A stretch of 64,000 nt of DNA from Burkholderia sp. BCC1644. GTDB taxonomy: Bacteria; Pseudomonadota; Gammaproteobacteria; Burkholderiales; Burkholderiaceae. The position numbers were made by a program, and so were the translations under genes. Where the stretch lies: positions 62,001 to 126,000 of the forward strand of contig NZ_CADFEI010000006.1 of assembly GCF_902833225.1 (NCBI RefSeq), read 5' to 3'. This document shows, piece after piece, positions 54,391-63,786 of this stretch (its first letter is position 1; each line of letters starts with the position of its first letter). The notes below the pieces were generated by a model that ran no database searches, was not told the origin of the DNA, and worked only from the letters and a program-made list of their open reading frames with translations.

Positions 54391-55341
54391 ATGTCCACTT
54401 CACTCGACCAACTCGCCGACGGCGGCTTCAGCGTCGGCATCGAGCTGCCGCTCGACAACGACTGGTCGCCGGCCGGCGACGCGAAACGCCAGCAGCAGGG
54501 CCGCCGCCCCGGCGTGCCCGACCTGGAGATCCACGCGGAGCTCGCGCAGCTGGCCGACACGCTCGGCTTCCGCGCGCTCTGGGTGCGCGACGTGCCGGTG
54601 TACGACCCGTCGTTCGGCGACGCCGCGCAGGTGTTCGAAACGTTCTCGTATCTCGGCTACCTCGCCGGCATCACGAACGACATCCTGCTCGGCACGGCAG
54701 CCGTCGTGCTGCCGCTGCGCGAGCCGCTGCTGACGCTGAAATCGGCCGCGACGATCCAGGAGCTGAGCCGCGGGCGCCTGATGCTCGGCGTCGCGAGCGG
54801 CGACCGGCCGGTCGAATATCCGCTGTTCGGCCGCGACTTCGCGACGCGCGGCGCGAATTTCCGCGACCAGGTCGCGCTGCTGCGCGACGGCGCGCGCGGA
54901 CACCTGCCGCCGGGCCTGGACGTGCTGCCGGCCGCCCGTTCGCCGGTGCCGCTGCTCGTCGCGGGTCTCGCGCAGCAGACGCCCGCGTGGATCGGCGAGC
55001 ACATGGACGGCTGCCTCGCGTATCCGGGCACGCCTGCCGACCACGCGCAGCGCGCGGCGAACTGGCGCGCGGTGGCCGGCGACAAGCCATACGTGAGCTT
55101 CATCCACCTCGACCTCGCGGACGATCCGCACGAGCCGCTGCAGCGGCACCGCTTCGGCGCCCGTGCGGGCCGCCTCGCGCTGACGGAAGAACTCGCGGCG
55201 ATGCGCGACGCGGGCGTACGGCACATCGGCCTGCATTTCCGCCGCAACCGCCGCCCGCTCGACGAGACGATGGCCGAGATCGCGTCGGACGTGCTGCCCG
55301 AATTCCATCCGAAGATGAACGCACAGACGCGCGCCGCATAA
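54391..55341 (+). CDS. LLM-class (luciferase-like) oxidoreductase
   Basis: 316 residues of the flavin-dependent luciferase-like TIM barrel family: ELAQLADTLGFRALWVRDVP near residue 55, TNDILLGTAAVVLPLREPL, SRGRLMLGVASGDRPVEYPLFG. Uses reduced FMN or F420; substrate unknown. Part of the redox cluster. Confidence 0.86.
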   Translation: MSTSLDQLADGGFSVGIELPLDNDWSPAGDAKRQQQGRRPGVPDLEIHAELAQLADTLGFRALWVRDVPVYDPSFGDAAQVFETFSYLGYLAGITNDILLGTAAVVLPLREPLLTLKSAATIQELSRGRLMLGVASGDRPVEYPLFGRDFATRGANFRDQVALLRDGARGHLPPGLDVLPAARSPVPLLVAGLAQQTPAWIGEHMDGCLAYPGTPADHAQRAANWRAVAGDKPYVSFIHLDLADDPHEPLQRHRFGARAGRLALTEELAAMRDAGVRHIGLHFRRNRRPLDETMAEIASDVLPEFHPKMNAQTRAA

Positions 55342-55379
55342 GGCCGGCAACGGCCTTCGGCGAGCCCGCGGCACGACCG

Positions 55380-55402
55380 ATATTTGAATTTAAATCAAAT
55401 AT
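55380..55402. promoter_or_regulatory. AT-rich inverted repeat before the aldo-keto reductase gene
   Basis: ATATTTGA and TCAAATAT separated by 7 bp, in a ~150-bp gap within the cluster. Possibly a second promoter for the second half of the cluster or a LysR site. Confidence 0.55.
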
Positions 55403-55492
55403 TTTTGACCTCTAAAGGCGTTTATCTCATCAGTCTCAAGCGCCAGAATGACTCCCATACCACAACCGTTCCACCTCCCCCAGGAGCACACG

Positions 55493-56299
55493 ATGAGCAA
55501 GATTCCCGCATTCGGCCTCGGTACTTTCCGCCTGCAAGGCCAGGTTGTCATCGACTCGGTCCGCAATGGCCTCGACGTCGGCTACCGCGCGATCGATACC
55601 GCGCAGATCTACGGCAACGAAGCCGAAGTCGGTGAAGCGATCGCCGCTTCGGGCGTGCGCCGCGAAGACCTGTTCCTGACCACGAAGATCTGGGTCGACA
55701 ACTACGCACCGGAAAAGCTGGCTGCAAGCCTGGAAGAAAGCCTGCGCAAGCTGCGCACCGACTATGTCGACCTGACGCTGATCCACTGGCCGGCCCCGGG
55801 CAACGGCGTGTCGATCCAGGCGTTCATGACCGCGCTGGCTGAAGCAAAGGCGAAGGGCCTCACGCGCCAGATCGGCATCTCGAACTTCAACATCGAACTG
55901 ACGAAGGAAGCGATCGCGGCCGTCGGCAAGGATGCGATCGCGACGAACCAGATCGAACTGAGCCCGTACCTGCAGAACCGCAAGCTCGTCGAGTTCCTGA
56001 ACGCCGAAGGCATCCACGTGACGTCGTACATGACGCTCGCGTACGGCAAGGTGCTCGGCGACCCGGTGATCGGCGCGATCGCGCAGCGTCACAACGCGAC
56101 GCCGGCGCAAGTCGCACTGGCCTGGGCGCTGCAGCTCGGCTACTCGGTGATCCCGTCGTCGACGAAGCGCGAGAACCTCGCAAGCAACCTGCTCGCGCAG
56201 ACGCTGCGCCTGACCGACGACGACATGGCGCAGATCGCCGCGCTCGAGCGCAACGGCCGCGAAGTCGACCCGGCCGGCCTCGCGCCGAAGTGGGACTAA
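55493..56299 (+). CDS. dkgB: aldo-keto reductase, DkgB type
   Basis: 268 residues from [16 protein letters not shown] (AGGAG upstream). Catalytic tetrad D35, Y40 (DTAQIYGNE), K65 (TTKIWV) and H98 (LIHWP); cofactor site [16 protein letters not shown]-dependent reductase of 2,5-diketogluconate or methylglyoxal type aldehydes. A frame opens upstream (55448) but this start is the family's. Confidence 0.87.
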   Translation: MSKIPAFGLGTFRLQGQVVIDSVRNGLDVGYRAIDTAQIYGNEAEVGEAIAASGVRREDLFLTTKIWVDNYAPEKLAASLEESLRKLRTDYVDLTLIHWPAPGNGVSIQAFMTALAEAKAKGLTRQIGISNFNIELTKEAIAAVGKDAIATNQIELSPYLQNRKLVEFLNAEGIHVTSYMTLAYGKVLGDPVIGAIAQRHNATPAQVALAWALQLGYSVIPSSTKRENLASNLLAQTLRLTDDDMAQIAALERNGREVDPAGLAPKWD

Positions 56300-56359
56300 G
56301 CGCCCCTCTTAACAGACCCGTCCGCGGCCAGCCGGCCGCGGCACCGACAGGACACCATC

Positions 56360-57475
56360 ATGACCCAGGACCCGCTTTTCCAACCGCTGCAATTCGGCGC
56401 GCTGACGCTGCCGAACCGCATCGTGATGCCGCCGATGACGCGTTCGCGCGCGAGCCAGCCCGGCGACGAAGCCAACGAACTGATGGCCGCGTATTACGCG
56501 CAGCGCGCGAGTGCGGGCCTGATCGTCAGCGAAGGCACCTACATCGCGCCGCTCGGCAAGGGCTATGCATGGACGCCCGGCATTCACACGCCGTCGCAAG
56601 TCGCCGGCTGGCGCAAGGTGACGGACGCCGTGCATGCCGCGCACGGCCGCATCTTCGCGCAGCTGTGGCACGTCGGCCGCTTGAGCCACACGAGCCTGCT
56701 CGGCGGCGCGCAACCCGTCTCGTCGTCGCCGATCCAGGCGAAGGGCGTGAACGTGTTCGTCGCCGGTGAAGACGGCAGCACGCCGGGCTTCGTGCAGGCC
56801 TCCGAGCCGCGCGCACTGTCCGTCGACGAAATCCGCGAGATCGTCGACCAGTACCGCGCCGCCGCGCGCCACGCGATCGAGGCCGGCTTCGACGGCGTCG
56901 AGCTGCACGGCGCGAATGGCTACCTCGTGAACCAGTTCATCGATTCGAACGCGAACACGCGTACCGACCAATACGGCGGCTCACTGGAGAACCGACTGCG
57001 TTTCCTGCGCGAAGTCACGCAGGCGCTGATCGACGGCACCGGCGACGCATCGCGCGTCGGCATCCGCCTGGCGCCGCTGACCACGCTGAACGGCTGCGTC
57101 GACGACGATCCGGAAACGACCTACCTCGCGGCCGCGACGCTGCTCGGCGAACTCGGCGTCGGCTACCTGCACATCGCGGAAGCCGACTGGGACGACGCGC
57201 CGCTGATGCCGGTCGCCTTCAAGCAGCAACTGCGCGCCGCCTACCCGGGCGTGCTGATCTACGCCGGCGCGTACACCGCCGAGCGCGCACGCGAAGCGAT
57301 CGCCGCCGGCTGGGCCGACCTCGTCGCCTTCGGCCGGCCGTTCGTCGCGAACCCCGACCTGCCCGAGCGCCTGCGCACCGGCGCCACGCTCGCGCCGCAC
57401 GACCGCAACACGCTGTTCGGCGGCGGCGCCCAGGGCCTGACCGACTATCCGGCGCTCGCGCAAGCCGCGGCCTGA
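56360..57475 (+). CDS. Old Yellow Enzyme family ene-reductase
   Basis: 371 residues, FMN TIM barrel. NRIVMPPMTRSRASQPGDE, HVGRLSH, then the substrate-binding pair H183/N186 in ELHGANGYLVNQF. Reduces activated alkenes (enones, maleimides, nitro compounds) with NADPH; NemA-like. Follows the aldo-keto reductase gene by 60 bp. Confidence 0.9.
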   Translation: MTQDPLFQPLQFGALTLPNRIVMPPMTRSRASQPGDEANELMAAYYAQRASAGLIVSEGTYIAPLGKGYAWTPGIHTPSQVAGWRKVTDAVHAAHGRIFAQLWHVGRLSHTSLLGGAQPVSSSPIQAKGVNVFVAGEDGSTPGFVQASEPRALSVDEIREIVDQYRAAARHAIEAGFDGVELHGANGYLVNQFIDSNANTRTDQYGGSLENRLRFLREVTQALIDGTGDASRVGIRLAPLTTLNGCVDDDPETTYLAAATLLGELGVGYLHIAEADWDDAPLMPVAFKQQLRAAYPGVLIYAGAYTAERAREAIAAGWADLVAFGRPFVANPDLPERLRTGATLAPHDRNTLFGGGAQGLTDYPALAQAAA

Positions 57476-57495
57476 ACGATTTACTGGAATCCAAC

Positions 57496-58458
57496 ATGAA
57501 AGCAACGCTCGCCCGGCTCGCACTCGCCGCGATCCTGCCGTTCGCGGCCGCGCAGGCGGCCCACGCCGCCCCGTCCGCACCGGCGGCCGACTGGTATCCA
57601 TCCGCCTATGGCGCGAACGACGAAATCGGCGCGGCCAACCTGCTGACGCCCGACGTCGTCAAGCAGGCCGTCGGCCTCGTGAAGGCCGGCAAGACCTACC
57701 CGCTGGCCGTGCCGGTGGACAAGAACCTGCCGGCGTTCCGCCACCGCAGCTTCCGGCTGTACAACGTGCAGGTCGGCCAGCAGGCCGGCAAGAGCCTCGG
57801 CCCGAACAAGTTCACGTTCAACGACGAGCTCGTCAACGCGTGGACCGGCGTCGGCACGCAGCTCAACGGCATCGGCCACATCGGCATCGACAACGTGTAC
57901 TACAACGGCAACCAGGCGGCCGATTTCGTGACCGTCGACGGCGTGAAGAAGCTCGGCGTCGAGAAGGTGCCGCCGATCGTCACGCGCGGCGTCGTGCTCG
58001 ACATGACCGCCTACTACGGCAAGCCGATCGTGCCGGGCGGCACCGAGTTCACGGTCGCCGACATCCAGGCCGTGCTGAAGAAGCAGGGGCTGACGCTGCG
58101 CAAGGGCGACGTCGTGCTGTTCAACACCGGCTGGCTGGAGCTGATCGGCAAGGACAACAAGCAGTTCCTCGAAGTCGAGCCCGGCATCGGCATGGCAGCC
58201 GCGAAGTGGCTGGCCGACCAGGGGATCGTCGCGTTCGGCGGCGACACGTGGGCGTCGGAGGTCTATCCGAATCCGCACACGCAGGACGAATTCCCGATCA
58301 ACCAGTACATGCTCGCGAAGCGCGGCATCTACAACCTGGAGCTGATCGACAGCCGTGCGCTGGTGCGCGACAAGGCGTGGGAATTCCTGTTCGTGCTCGG
58401 CCAGCCGCTGTACGTCGGCTCCACGCAGGTCAACATCAACCCGGTCGCGATCCGCTGA
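57496..58458 (+). CDS. secreted cyclase-family (kynurenine-formamidase-like) protein
   Basis: 320 residues. Signal peptide cut after AHA (residues ~1-23), so periplasmic. Cyclase-family fold with GANDEIGAANLLTPDVV near the start, the family's usual HxGTHxDxP region reads NGIGHIGIDNVYY and is degenerate, and KGDVVLFNTGWLEL is present. Hydrolase activity uncertain given the altered metal site. Last gene of the cluster. Confidence 0.82.
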   Translation: MKATLARLALAAILPFAAAQAAHAAPSAPAADWYPSAYGANDEIGAANLLTPDVVKQAVGLVKAGKTYPLAVPVDKNLPAFRHRSFRLYNVQVGQQAGKSLGPNKFTFNDELVNAWTGVGTQLNGIGHIGIDNVYYNGNQAADFVTVDGVKKLGVEKVPPIVTRGVVLDMTAYYGKPIVPGGTEFTVADIQAVLKKQGLTLRKGDVVLFNTGWLELIGKDNKQFLEVEPGIGMAAAKWLADQGIVAFGGDTWASEVYPNPHTQDEFPINQYMLAKRGIYNLELIDSRALVRDKAWEFLFVLGQPLYVGSTQVNINPVAIR

Positions 58459-58595
58459 TCGCGCATCCGCCCGCGACAATCGCGGCCGCTATCGCCGCGA
58501 TTGTCATTTCCGAATTGCAGCCGGCGCATTCGGCGTCTAACGTTGACGGGATCGACTCCGCCCGACCGTCACCCGACCTGAAAGGACGCCCCGCC

Positions 58596-59114
58596 ATGCC
58601 AAGCCGCTCCCCGACACGCGACATGCTGCTGGCCGTTGCGGCCGGTCTTTCCCTGGCGGCGTTCACCGCGCCCGCGCAGGCTGACGAGGCCGCCGGCCTC
58701 ACGCCGCCGGCGCCGGCCACGCCGGTGCTGGCGACCACCGCGACCGGCGCGCAGATCTACTCGTGCGAATACGATGCCGACCACCGGCTCGCGTGGGCCT
58801 TCCAACGCCCGGAAGCGATGCTGTTCGACGGCAGCGGCACGCTCGTCGTGCGGCACGGCGCAGGGCCGTCGTGGGAAGCGCTGGACGGCAGCCGCATTAC
58901 CGGCAAGAAACTCGCGGAAGCACCGAGCGCGAGCCCGGCCAGCATTCCGCAACTGCTGCTCGCGACGACGCCGGCCGCCACGGGCACGCTCGCCGGCGTG
59001 CGCTTCGTGCAACGGCTCGACACGGCGGGCGGCACGCCGCCGGCCACGACGTGTGCGACCGAGCATGCGGTCGGCCGCTTTCCGTACTTCGCGCGCTACG
59101 TGTTCCTGAAGTGA
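58596..59114 (+). CDS. secreted DUF3455 protein
   Basis: 172 residues from MPSRSPTRDMLLAVAAGLSL (AAAGGA upstream), signal cut after AQA. The DUF3455 hallmark ATGAQIYSCEYD is present, with TCATEHAVGRFPYFARYVF at the end. Function unknown. Monocistronic after the redox cluster. Confidence 0.8.
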   Translation: MPSRSPTRDMLLAVAAGLSLAAFTAPAQADEAAGLTPPAPATPVLATTATGAQIYSCEYDADHRLAWAFQRPEAMLFDGSGTLVVRHGAGPSWEALDGSRITGKKLAEAPSASPASIPQLLLATTPAATGTLAGVRFVQRLDTAGGTPPATTCATEHAVGRFPYFARYVFLK

Positions 59115-59171
59115 CGTGCGCGGCTTCACCGGCACCGGGCGTCTTCGCGGTGCCTTCCCTCATGCCTCCAC

Positions 59172-59495
59172 TCAGTCAGCCTTCCTGTTTTTCATGCGTG
59201 GGCGCGTGAAATCGTCGGCACCTGCGTTCCGCGCTGCTCGGCGTACCCGCATCGACAACTCGACGTCGCCGCCGAACGGCACCGACAGATAGCCGTGTTC
59301 CGGTGCGCGCACGTAAGCGAGGCAAGCGAGGTAATCGAGGCTGTATTCCGCGTTGTCGGCCGCGACGAACACCCCCGCCCTCAGGGGCGGTTCGACCAAC
59401 GCCGGCATCTCCGGATACAGCGCCTTCGCACCGCCGAGCAACAACAGGTCGACCGCATCCGGAAGATCGGCGGCCAGCGTGCGCAGGCAGTGAGA
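59172..59495 (-). pseudogene. C-terminal remnant of an O-methyltransferase
   Basis: Minus strand reads LRTLAADLPDAVDLLLLGG, ADNAEYS and YLSVPFGGDVELSMRV, matching the C-terminal half of class-I O-methyltransferases. The SAM-binding N-terminal half is missing; the frame continues upstream only in non-homologous sequence. Confidence 0.65.
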
Positions 59496-59501
59496 GCCGC
59501 A

Positions 59502-59725
59502 GGCGACCGGGTCTTCCGCGCGTTCATGCGCGAAGCGTTGCCCGGCGTGCCCGGCACCACGCATGCGCTCGCCTGCGAGCTGATCAAGACGACCCTTACC
59601 TCGGGCGGCAAGGCGTTCTCCGAAACCGCGCGCACGCCGGCGGAAATCGACGCCAATCCGACCGCGATGGCCGACCTGTTCTGCGCGTACCTTGCACATC
59701 TCACGGGCGATCGACGCGACGAAGG
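59502..59725 (+). pseudogene. C-terminal remnant of a TetR regulator
   Basis: Plus strand reads RVFRAFMREALPGVPGTTHA, SGGKAFSETARTP and MADLFCAYLAHLTG, typical of TetR C-termini. No helix-turn-helix remains. It abuts the methyltransferase remnant, so one deletion appears to have removed both N-terminal halves and the divergent promoter between them. Confidence 0.65.
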
Positions 59726-60253
59726 CCGGAACGAGCGCGAGCGCAGCCGGCGCGCGGCACCGGTATCATCCGGGTGCCGCTGGCGCACGGCCGCGCATCG
59801 TGTCGCACGCCGCCGTTTTCACGCGCGTGCGCAGCCTCAATGAAAGATATTCGTAAGATTCAATGCCTCACCCGCTTCCGCCCTGCCCGCCGACCCCGCA
59901 TTCAAATAGTCGCCTTAACGGATTCGAACTAGGCGTATACACGCGTGTCGTCGCAACGAAGCCCCGTTGCACGCCGATATAAGCGCTGCGACATGCGCTG
60001 CATGCTCTTCCCCCGATGGGACGTGATGGGCGGCTCGCCTAACCTTCGCTACGGCAAAGCACACGTGACGGGGTCGACCACACCACGCGTCGTCCGACGC
60101 GACACCCTCGCGATCGTTTCGATTCGCACGTAACGACACGCATCACGCGTCATTCGTCCCCACGACGTTGCCGACAAATCCCAACTAGATACGAGACACC
60201 CTGACGACGGCTCGCTACGGGCCGTTTCAGCATGCTGATAAAGGAGCAAGCTC
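59726..60253. other. non-coding stretch and leader of the purine permease gene
   Basis: No gene recognised. The last 50 bp hold a hairpin at 60205-60226 (ACGGC...GCCGT, then TTT) and the 12-bp palindrome TCAGCATGCTGA at 60227-60238, two bases before the AAAGGAG. Folding there could influence translation of the permease. No known riboswitch pattern identified. Confidence 0.5.
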
Positions 60254-61642
60254 ATGAGTGATACCCCGGTGCAGCCGACGGTCGACGTCGGCTCGGCAGA
60301 AACGGACTTTGGCACCAAGGGAGTCATCGACCGGTACTTCGGCATTTCGTCGCGCGGCAGCACGCAGCGCACCGAGATCGTTGCCGGCGTCACCACCTTC
60401 CTCGCGATGGTCTATTCCGTGTTCGTCGTGCCCGGCATGTTCGGCAAGGCGGGCTTCGACACGAGCGCCGTGTTCGTCGCGGTCTGCCTCACCACCGCGT
60501 TCGGCTCGCTGTTGATGGGCCTGTGGGCGAAGCTGCCGATCGCGATCGGCTGCGCGATCTCGCTGACCGCGTTCACCGCGTTCGGCCTGGTCCTCGGCAA
60601 GGGCCTGCATCCGACGGTCGCGCTCGGCGCCGTGTTCCTGATGGGCCTCGTGTTCACGGGCATCTCGGTCACCGGCGTGCGTTCGTGGATCCTGCGCAAC
60701 CTGCCCGCGGGCGTCGCGCACGGCACGGGCATCGGCATCGGCCTGTTCCTGCTGCTGATCGCGTCGAACGACGTCGGCCTCGTGATCAAGAACCCGGGCG
60801 CCGGCCTGCCGGTCTCGCTCGGCCAGATCACCGCACTCCCGGTCATCATGTCGGTCATCGGCCTCGCCGCGATCTTCGGCCTCGAGAAGCGTCGCGTGCC
60901 GGGCGGCATCCTGCTCGTCGTGATCGCGATCTCGATCTTCGGCCTGATCTTCGATCCGGCCGTGAAGTACCACGGCATCTTCGCGCTGCCGTCGCTGAGC
61001 GCACCGGGCCACGCATCGCTGATCGGCGCGATGGACATCAAGGGCGCCCTGTCGATGGCCGTGCTGCCGAGCGTGCTGGCGCTGGTGATGACCGCCGTGT
61101 TCGACGCGACCGGCACGATCCGCGCGGTCGCCGGGCAAGCCGGCCAGCTCGACGAGAACGGCCGCATCATCAACGGCGGCCGCGCGCTGACCGCCGATTC
61201 GATCAGCTCGATCTTCTCCGGTTTCCTCGGCGGCGCGCCGGCGGCGGCCTACATCGAGTCGAGCGTCGGCGTGGCCGCCGGCGCGAAGACGGGCCTCGCG
61301 GCCGCCGTCGTCGGCCTGCTGTTCCTCGTCGTGATGTTCTTCTCGCCGCTCGCGGGCCTCGTGCCGTCGTACGCCACCGCACCGGCGCTGATGTACGTCG
61401 GCCTGCTGATGCTCGGCAGCGTGAGCAAGCTGCACATGGACGACATGGTCGACGCGATGTCGGGCCTCGTGTGCGCGGTGTTCATCGTGCTGACCGCGAA
61501 CATCGTGACGGGCATCATGCTCGGCTTCTCGACGCTCGTGATCGGCCGCATCGCCAGCGGCGAATTCCGCAAGCTCAACGTCGGCACCGTGCTCATCGCG
61601 GCCGTGCTCGTCACCTTCTATCTCGGCGGCTGGGCGATCTGA
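60254..61642 (+). CDS. AzgA-type purine (hypoxanthine/guanine) permease
   Basis: 462 residues, about twelve to fourteen membrane helices. Begins with a short soluble segment, then [20 protein letters not shown], the NCS2/AzgA first-helix motif, and later [15 protein letters not shown] with the substrate-binding region and [20 protein letters not shown]. Imports hypoxanthine, guanine or adenine with protons. Monocistronic, with a strong terminator downstream. Confidence 0.9.
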   Translation: MSDTPVQPTVDVGSAETDFGTKGVIDRYFGISSRGSTQRTEIVAGVTTFLAMVYSVFVVPGMFGKAGFDTSAVFVAVCLTTAFGSLLMGLWAKLPIAIGCAISLTAFTAFGLVLGKGLHPTVALGAVFLMGLVFTGISVTGVRSWILRNLPAGVAHGTGIGIGLFLLLIASNDVGLVIKNPGAGLPVSLGQITALPVIMSVIGLAAIFGLEKRRVPGGILLVVIAISIFGLIFDPAVKYHGIFALPSLSAPGHASLIGAMDIKGALSMAVLPSVLALVMTAVFDATGTIRAVAGQAGQLDENGRIINGGRALTADSISSIFSGFLGGAPAAAYIESSVGVAAGAKTGLAAAVVGLLFLVVMFFSPLAGLVPSYATAPALMYVGLLMLGSVSKLHMDDMVDAMSGLVCAVFIVLTANIVTGIMLGFSTLVIGRIASGEFRKLNVGTVLIAAVLVTFYLGGWAI

Positions 61643-61729
61643 CCGCGAGACATGCGCGACGTCGCCTGCAGAAGGGCGGCGCGCATCGGGACGACAACGT
61701 CTCCTCCACCATCATCGTTGATGGTCTCC

Positions 61730-61762
61730 AAGCCTGGGAACGCAAGTTTCCAGGCTTTTTTT
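61730..61762 (+). terminator. intrinsic terminator of the purine permease gene
   Basis: Arms AAGCCTGGGAA and TTTCCAGGCTT, one mismatch, loop CGCAAG, followed by five more T. Confidence 0.9.
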
Positions 61763-61858
61763 GTGCGTGCGGCGCAGCATGATGCGCGTCGTCGCAACGG
61801 CGCGACGCAAATCCGCGCCCGGTGCTACGATCGCGCTTTTGCCCCTTCAGGAGCCGCG

Positions 61859-62452
61859 ATGAACGCGCTCGGCATCGTCTCCGAATCGAGCACCCGGACC
61901 TCGGCGCGCAAGCCGCCGTTCATTCCGTCGTTCGGGTTTCACGAAGTGCATGAATCGCAGCCGATCGGCGCGCCGCCCGCGCGCATCATCGACGCCGTCG
62001 CGTCGCTCGACATGCGCGCCGATCCCGTCATCGACGCGCTGATGATGGTGCGCGAATTCCCGGCCGCCGTCGCCGGCGCGCTTCGCAACGGGCCGGTCCG
62101 CCCCGAACGCGCACGCTTCGGCTTCGACTCGTTCACGCTGCTCCATCGCGACGACACGTCGCTGTCGCTCGGCCTCGTCGGCCGCTTCTGGCGTCCGACA
62201 CCCGACGTGCGAACGATCGCCGATGCAACGGCCTTCGTGCGCCACGACGACCCGCTCGATGCGAAGCTGGTGCTGCGCTTCGAGGTCGTCGGGCTCGCAT
62301 CGGGTGCGCACATGCTGCGCACCGAAACCTTCGTTCATTGCCCGAGCGCACGGGCGCGCTGGCTGTTCACGCCGTACTGGCTCACGATCCGGCTGGGAAG
62401 CGGCTGGATCCGGCGCCGGACGCTGGCGGCGGTCGAGATGGCGCTGGCTTAG
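61859..62452 (+). CDS. hypothetical protein
   Basis: 197 residues from MNALGIVSESST with AGGAG six bases upstream. Soluble, with no signal. FIPSFGFHEVHESQPIGAPP, MMVREFPAAVAGAL, FGFDSFTLLHRDDTSLSLGL and LVLRFEVVG suggest a START/SRPBCC-like beta-rich fold, but I do not recognise a named family. The 3' end overlaps the convergent HemJ-like frame by a few bases. Confidence 0.65.
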   Translation: MNALGIVSESSTRTSARKPPFIPSFGFHEVHESQPIGAPPARIIDAVASLDMRADPVIDALMMVREFPAAVAGALRNGPVRPERARFGFDSFTLLHRDDTSLSLGLVGRFWRPTPDVRTIADATAFVRHDDPLDAKLVLRFEVVGLASGAHMLRTETFVHCPSARARWLFTPYWLTIRLGSGWIRRRTLAAVEMALA

Positions 62453-62850
62453 GCGCACGCCGTCGGAACGGCTTGATCACGGCCAGCCCGACGACGAGCG
62501 CCGTCGCAGCCACGACCGCGACCGCTGCCGGCCCGAGCCACGGTGTCGGCACGACGACGAGATCGTCGCGCTCCATGCGCCGCAGCGCGCCGTGCAGCGC
62601 CGTGCAGCGCCGACAGCGCGACAGCGCGGCAGGGCGGCAGGGCGGCAGCGCCGACAGCGCGGCAGCGACCGCAAGCTTCACCGACAGCCACGCCACGCCG
62701 AACCAGTAACCGCGCAGCGCGATCGCGATCCCCGTGATCCAGACGATCGCGAGGGCAGGCGCCGTCGCCGTGCGATCCCGGCGCTGCACCGCGCGATGCA
62801 CGACGAGGTTCGCGATCCTGAAGCATCGAACCGCTGCCCCCTTTCGCGCC
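62446..62850 (-). pseudogene. HemJ/CopD-like membrane protein fragment with internal repeat expansion
   Basis: Minus strand reads FRIANLVVHRAVQRRDRTA, ALAIVWITGIAIALRGYWFG, WLSVKLAVAAALSAL and a terminal helix ending VGLAVIKPF, the order seen in HemJ-type proteins (RLFVxHA, WLxxKL, xxVKPF). The expected first helix and a proper start codon are missing, because the LysR gene begins at 62866. Between WLSVKL and the following helix some 15-20 residues come from GC-rich near-repeats (62576-62665). Probably inactive; a GTG start inside cannot be excluded. Confidence 0.5.
62576..62665. repeat. GC-rich short near-repeats (CGCCG/CAGGG/CGACAG types)
   Basis: Overlapping 9-10-bp near-copies such as CGCCGTGCAG, GGGCGGCAG and CGCCGACAGCG. 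They fall inside the HemJ-like frame and lengthen it; slippage is the likely origin. Confidence 0.65.
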
Positions 62851-62865
62851 AACCGGACCTGACCG

Positions 62866-63786
62866 ATGACCCGCATCCGCAACCCCCTGAACATCGCGCA
62901 GCTCCAGGCGTTCGTCTCCGCCGCGCACCTCAAGAGCCTGCGCGCCGCCGCGCGCGAACTCGGCGTCACGCAGCCCGCGATCACGCACACGATCCGCGAA
63001 CTCGAAACGGCGCTCAATGCGGAGCTGCTCGCGCGCAGCGTGCGCGGCGTCGAGCTGACCGCGTGCGGTCAGGCGCTGCTGCCGCGCGCCGAGCAACTGC
63101 TCGGCGACATTCGCCGCACGGTCGAGGCCGTCGAGCACGTGAAAGGCGAGATGTCGGGGCGCGTCGCGGTCGGCACGATGCCGTCGATCGCGCTGACCGC
63201 GCTGCCGCATGCGGTCACGGCGTTCCGCCAGTCGATGCCGAACGTGAGCCTGCATCTGGTGGAAGTGACGGTGCCCGACGCGCTCGCGCAGTTGCGCAAC
63301 GGCACGCTCGACATCGCTGCAATGCACCATGTGCCCGCGCTCGACCGCGATTTCACGCAATCGCCGCTGCTGTCGACCGAATTCACGATCGTGATGCGCG
63401 ACGGCCACCCGCTCGCGCATGCGCGCCGTCTGGAGGAACTGCTCGATGCCGAGTGGATCGTCACCGTCGGCGCCGAGCAGTTTCCGCACAGCGTGATGGT
63501 CGGGATGTTCGAGGCGCACGGGCTGCCGCTGCCGAAACGTTTGCTGCGCTCGCCGATGTCGTTCGCGGTGACGCTCGGGCTCGTCGCGCGCTCGGACGTG
63601 ATCGGCTGCTTCACGCGCCCGCTGGCCGAGATGGTCGCGCCGCTCGGCATCCGCACGGCCGAACTCGACGAAAGCATGCCGCGCTTCGACCTGTCGATCA
63701 TCGCGCGGCGCGACCTGCTGCCCACGCCCGCCGTCACGCAATTCGTCACGTGCCTGCAGCGCGCGGTCAACGAAACGCTCGGCTGA
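62866..63786 (+). CDS. LysR-type regulator
   Basis: 306 residues. Winged helix IAQLQAFVSAAHLKSLRAAA, GVTQPAITHTIRELE and effector domain (GRVAVGTMPSIALTALPHAV). CynR/TsaR-like. No divergent intact target; the gene to its left is the HemJ-like fragment, and what it controls lies outside the window or is lost. Confidence 0.87.
   Translation: MTRIRNPLNIAQLQAFVSAAHLKSLRAAARELGVTQPAITHTIRELETALNAELLARSVRGVELTACGQALLPRAEQLLGDIRRTVEAVEHVKGEMSGRVAVGTMPSIALTALPHAVTAFRQSMPNVSLHLVEVTVPDALAQLRNGTLDIAAMHHVPALDRDFTQSPLLSTEFTIVMRDGHPLAHARRLEELLDAEWIVTVGAEQFPHSVMVGMFEAHGLPLPKRLLRSPMSFAVTLGLVARSDVIGCFTRPLAEMVAPLGIRTAELDESMPRFDLSIIARRDLLPTPAVTQFVTCLQRAVNETLG

Noticed and set aside
59861-60253. Riboswitch in the purine permease leader
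   Set aside because: A hairpin and a palindrome are present, but I could not match any known purine, guanidine or xanthine riboswitch core.
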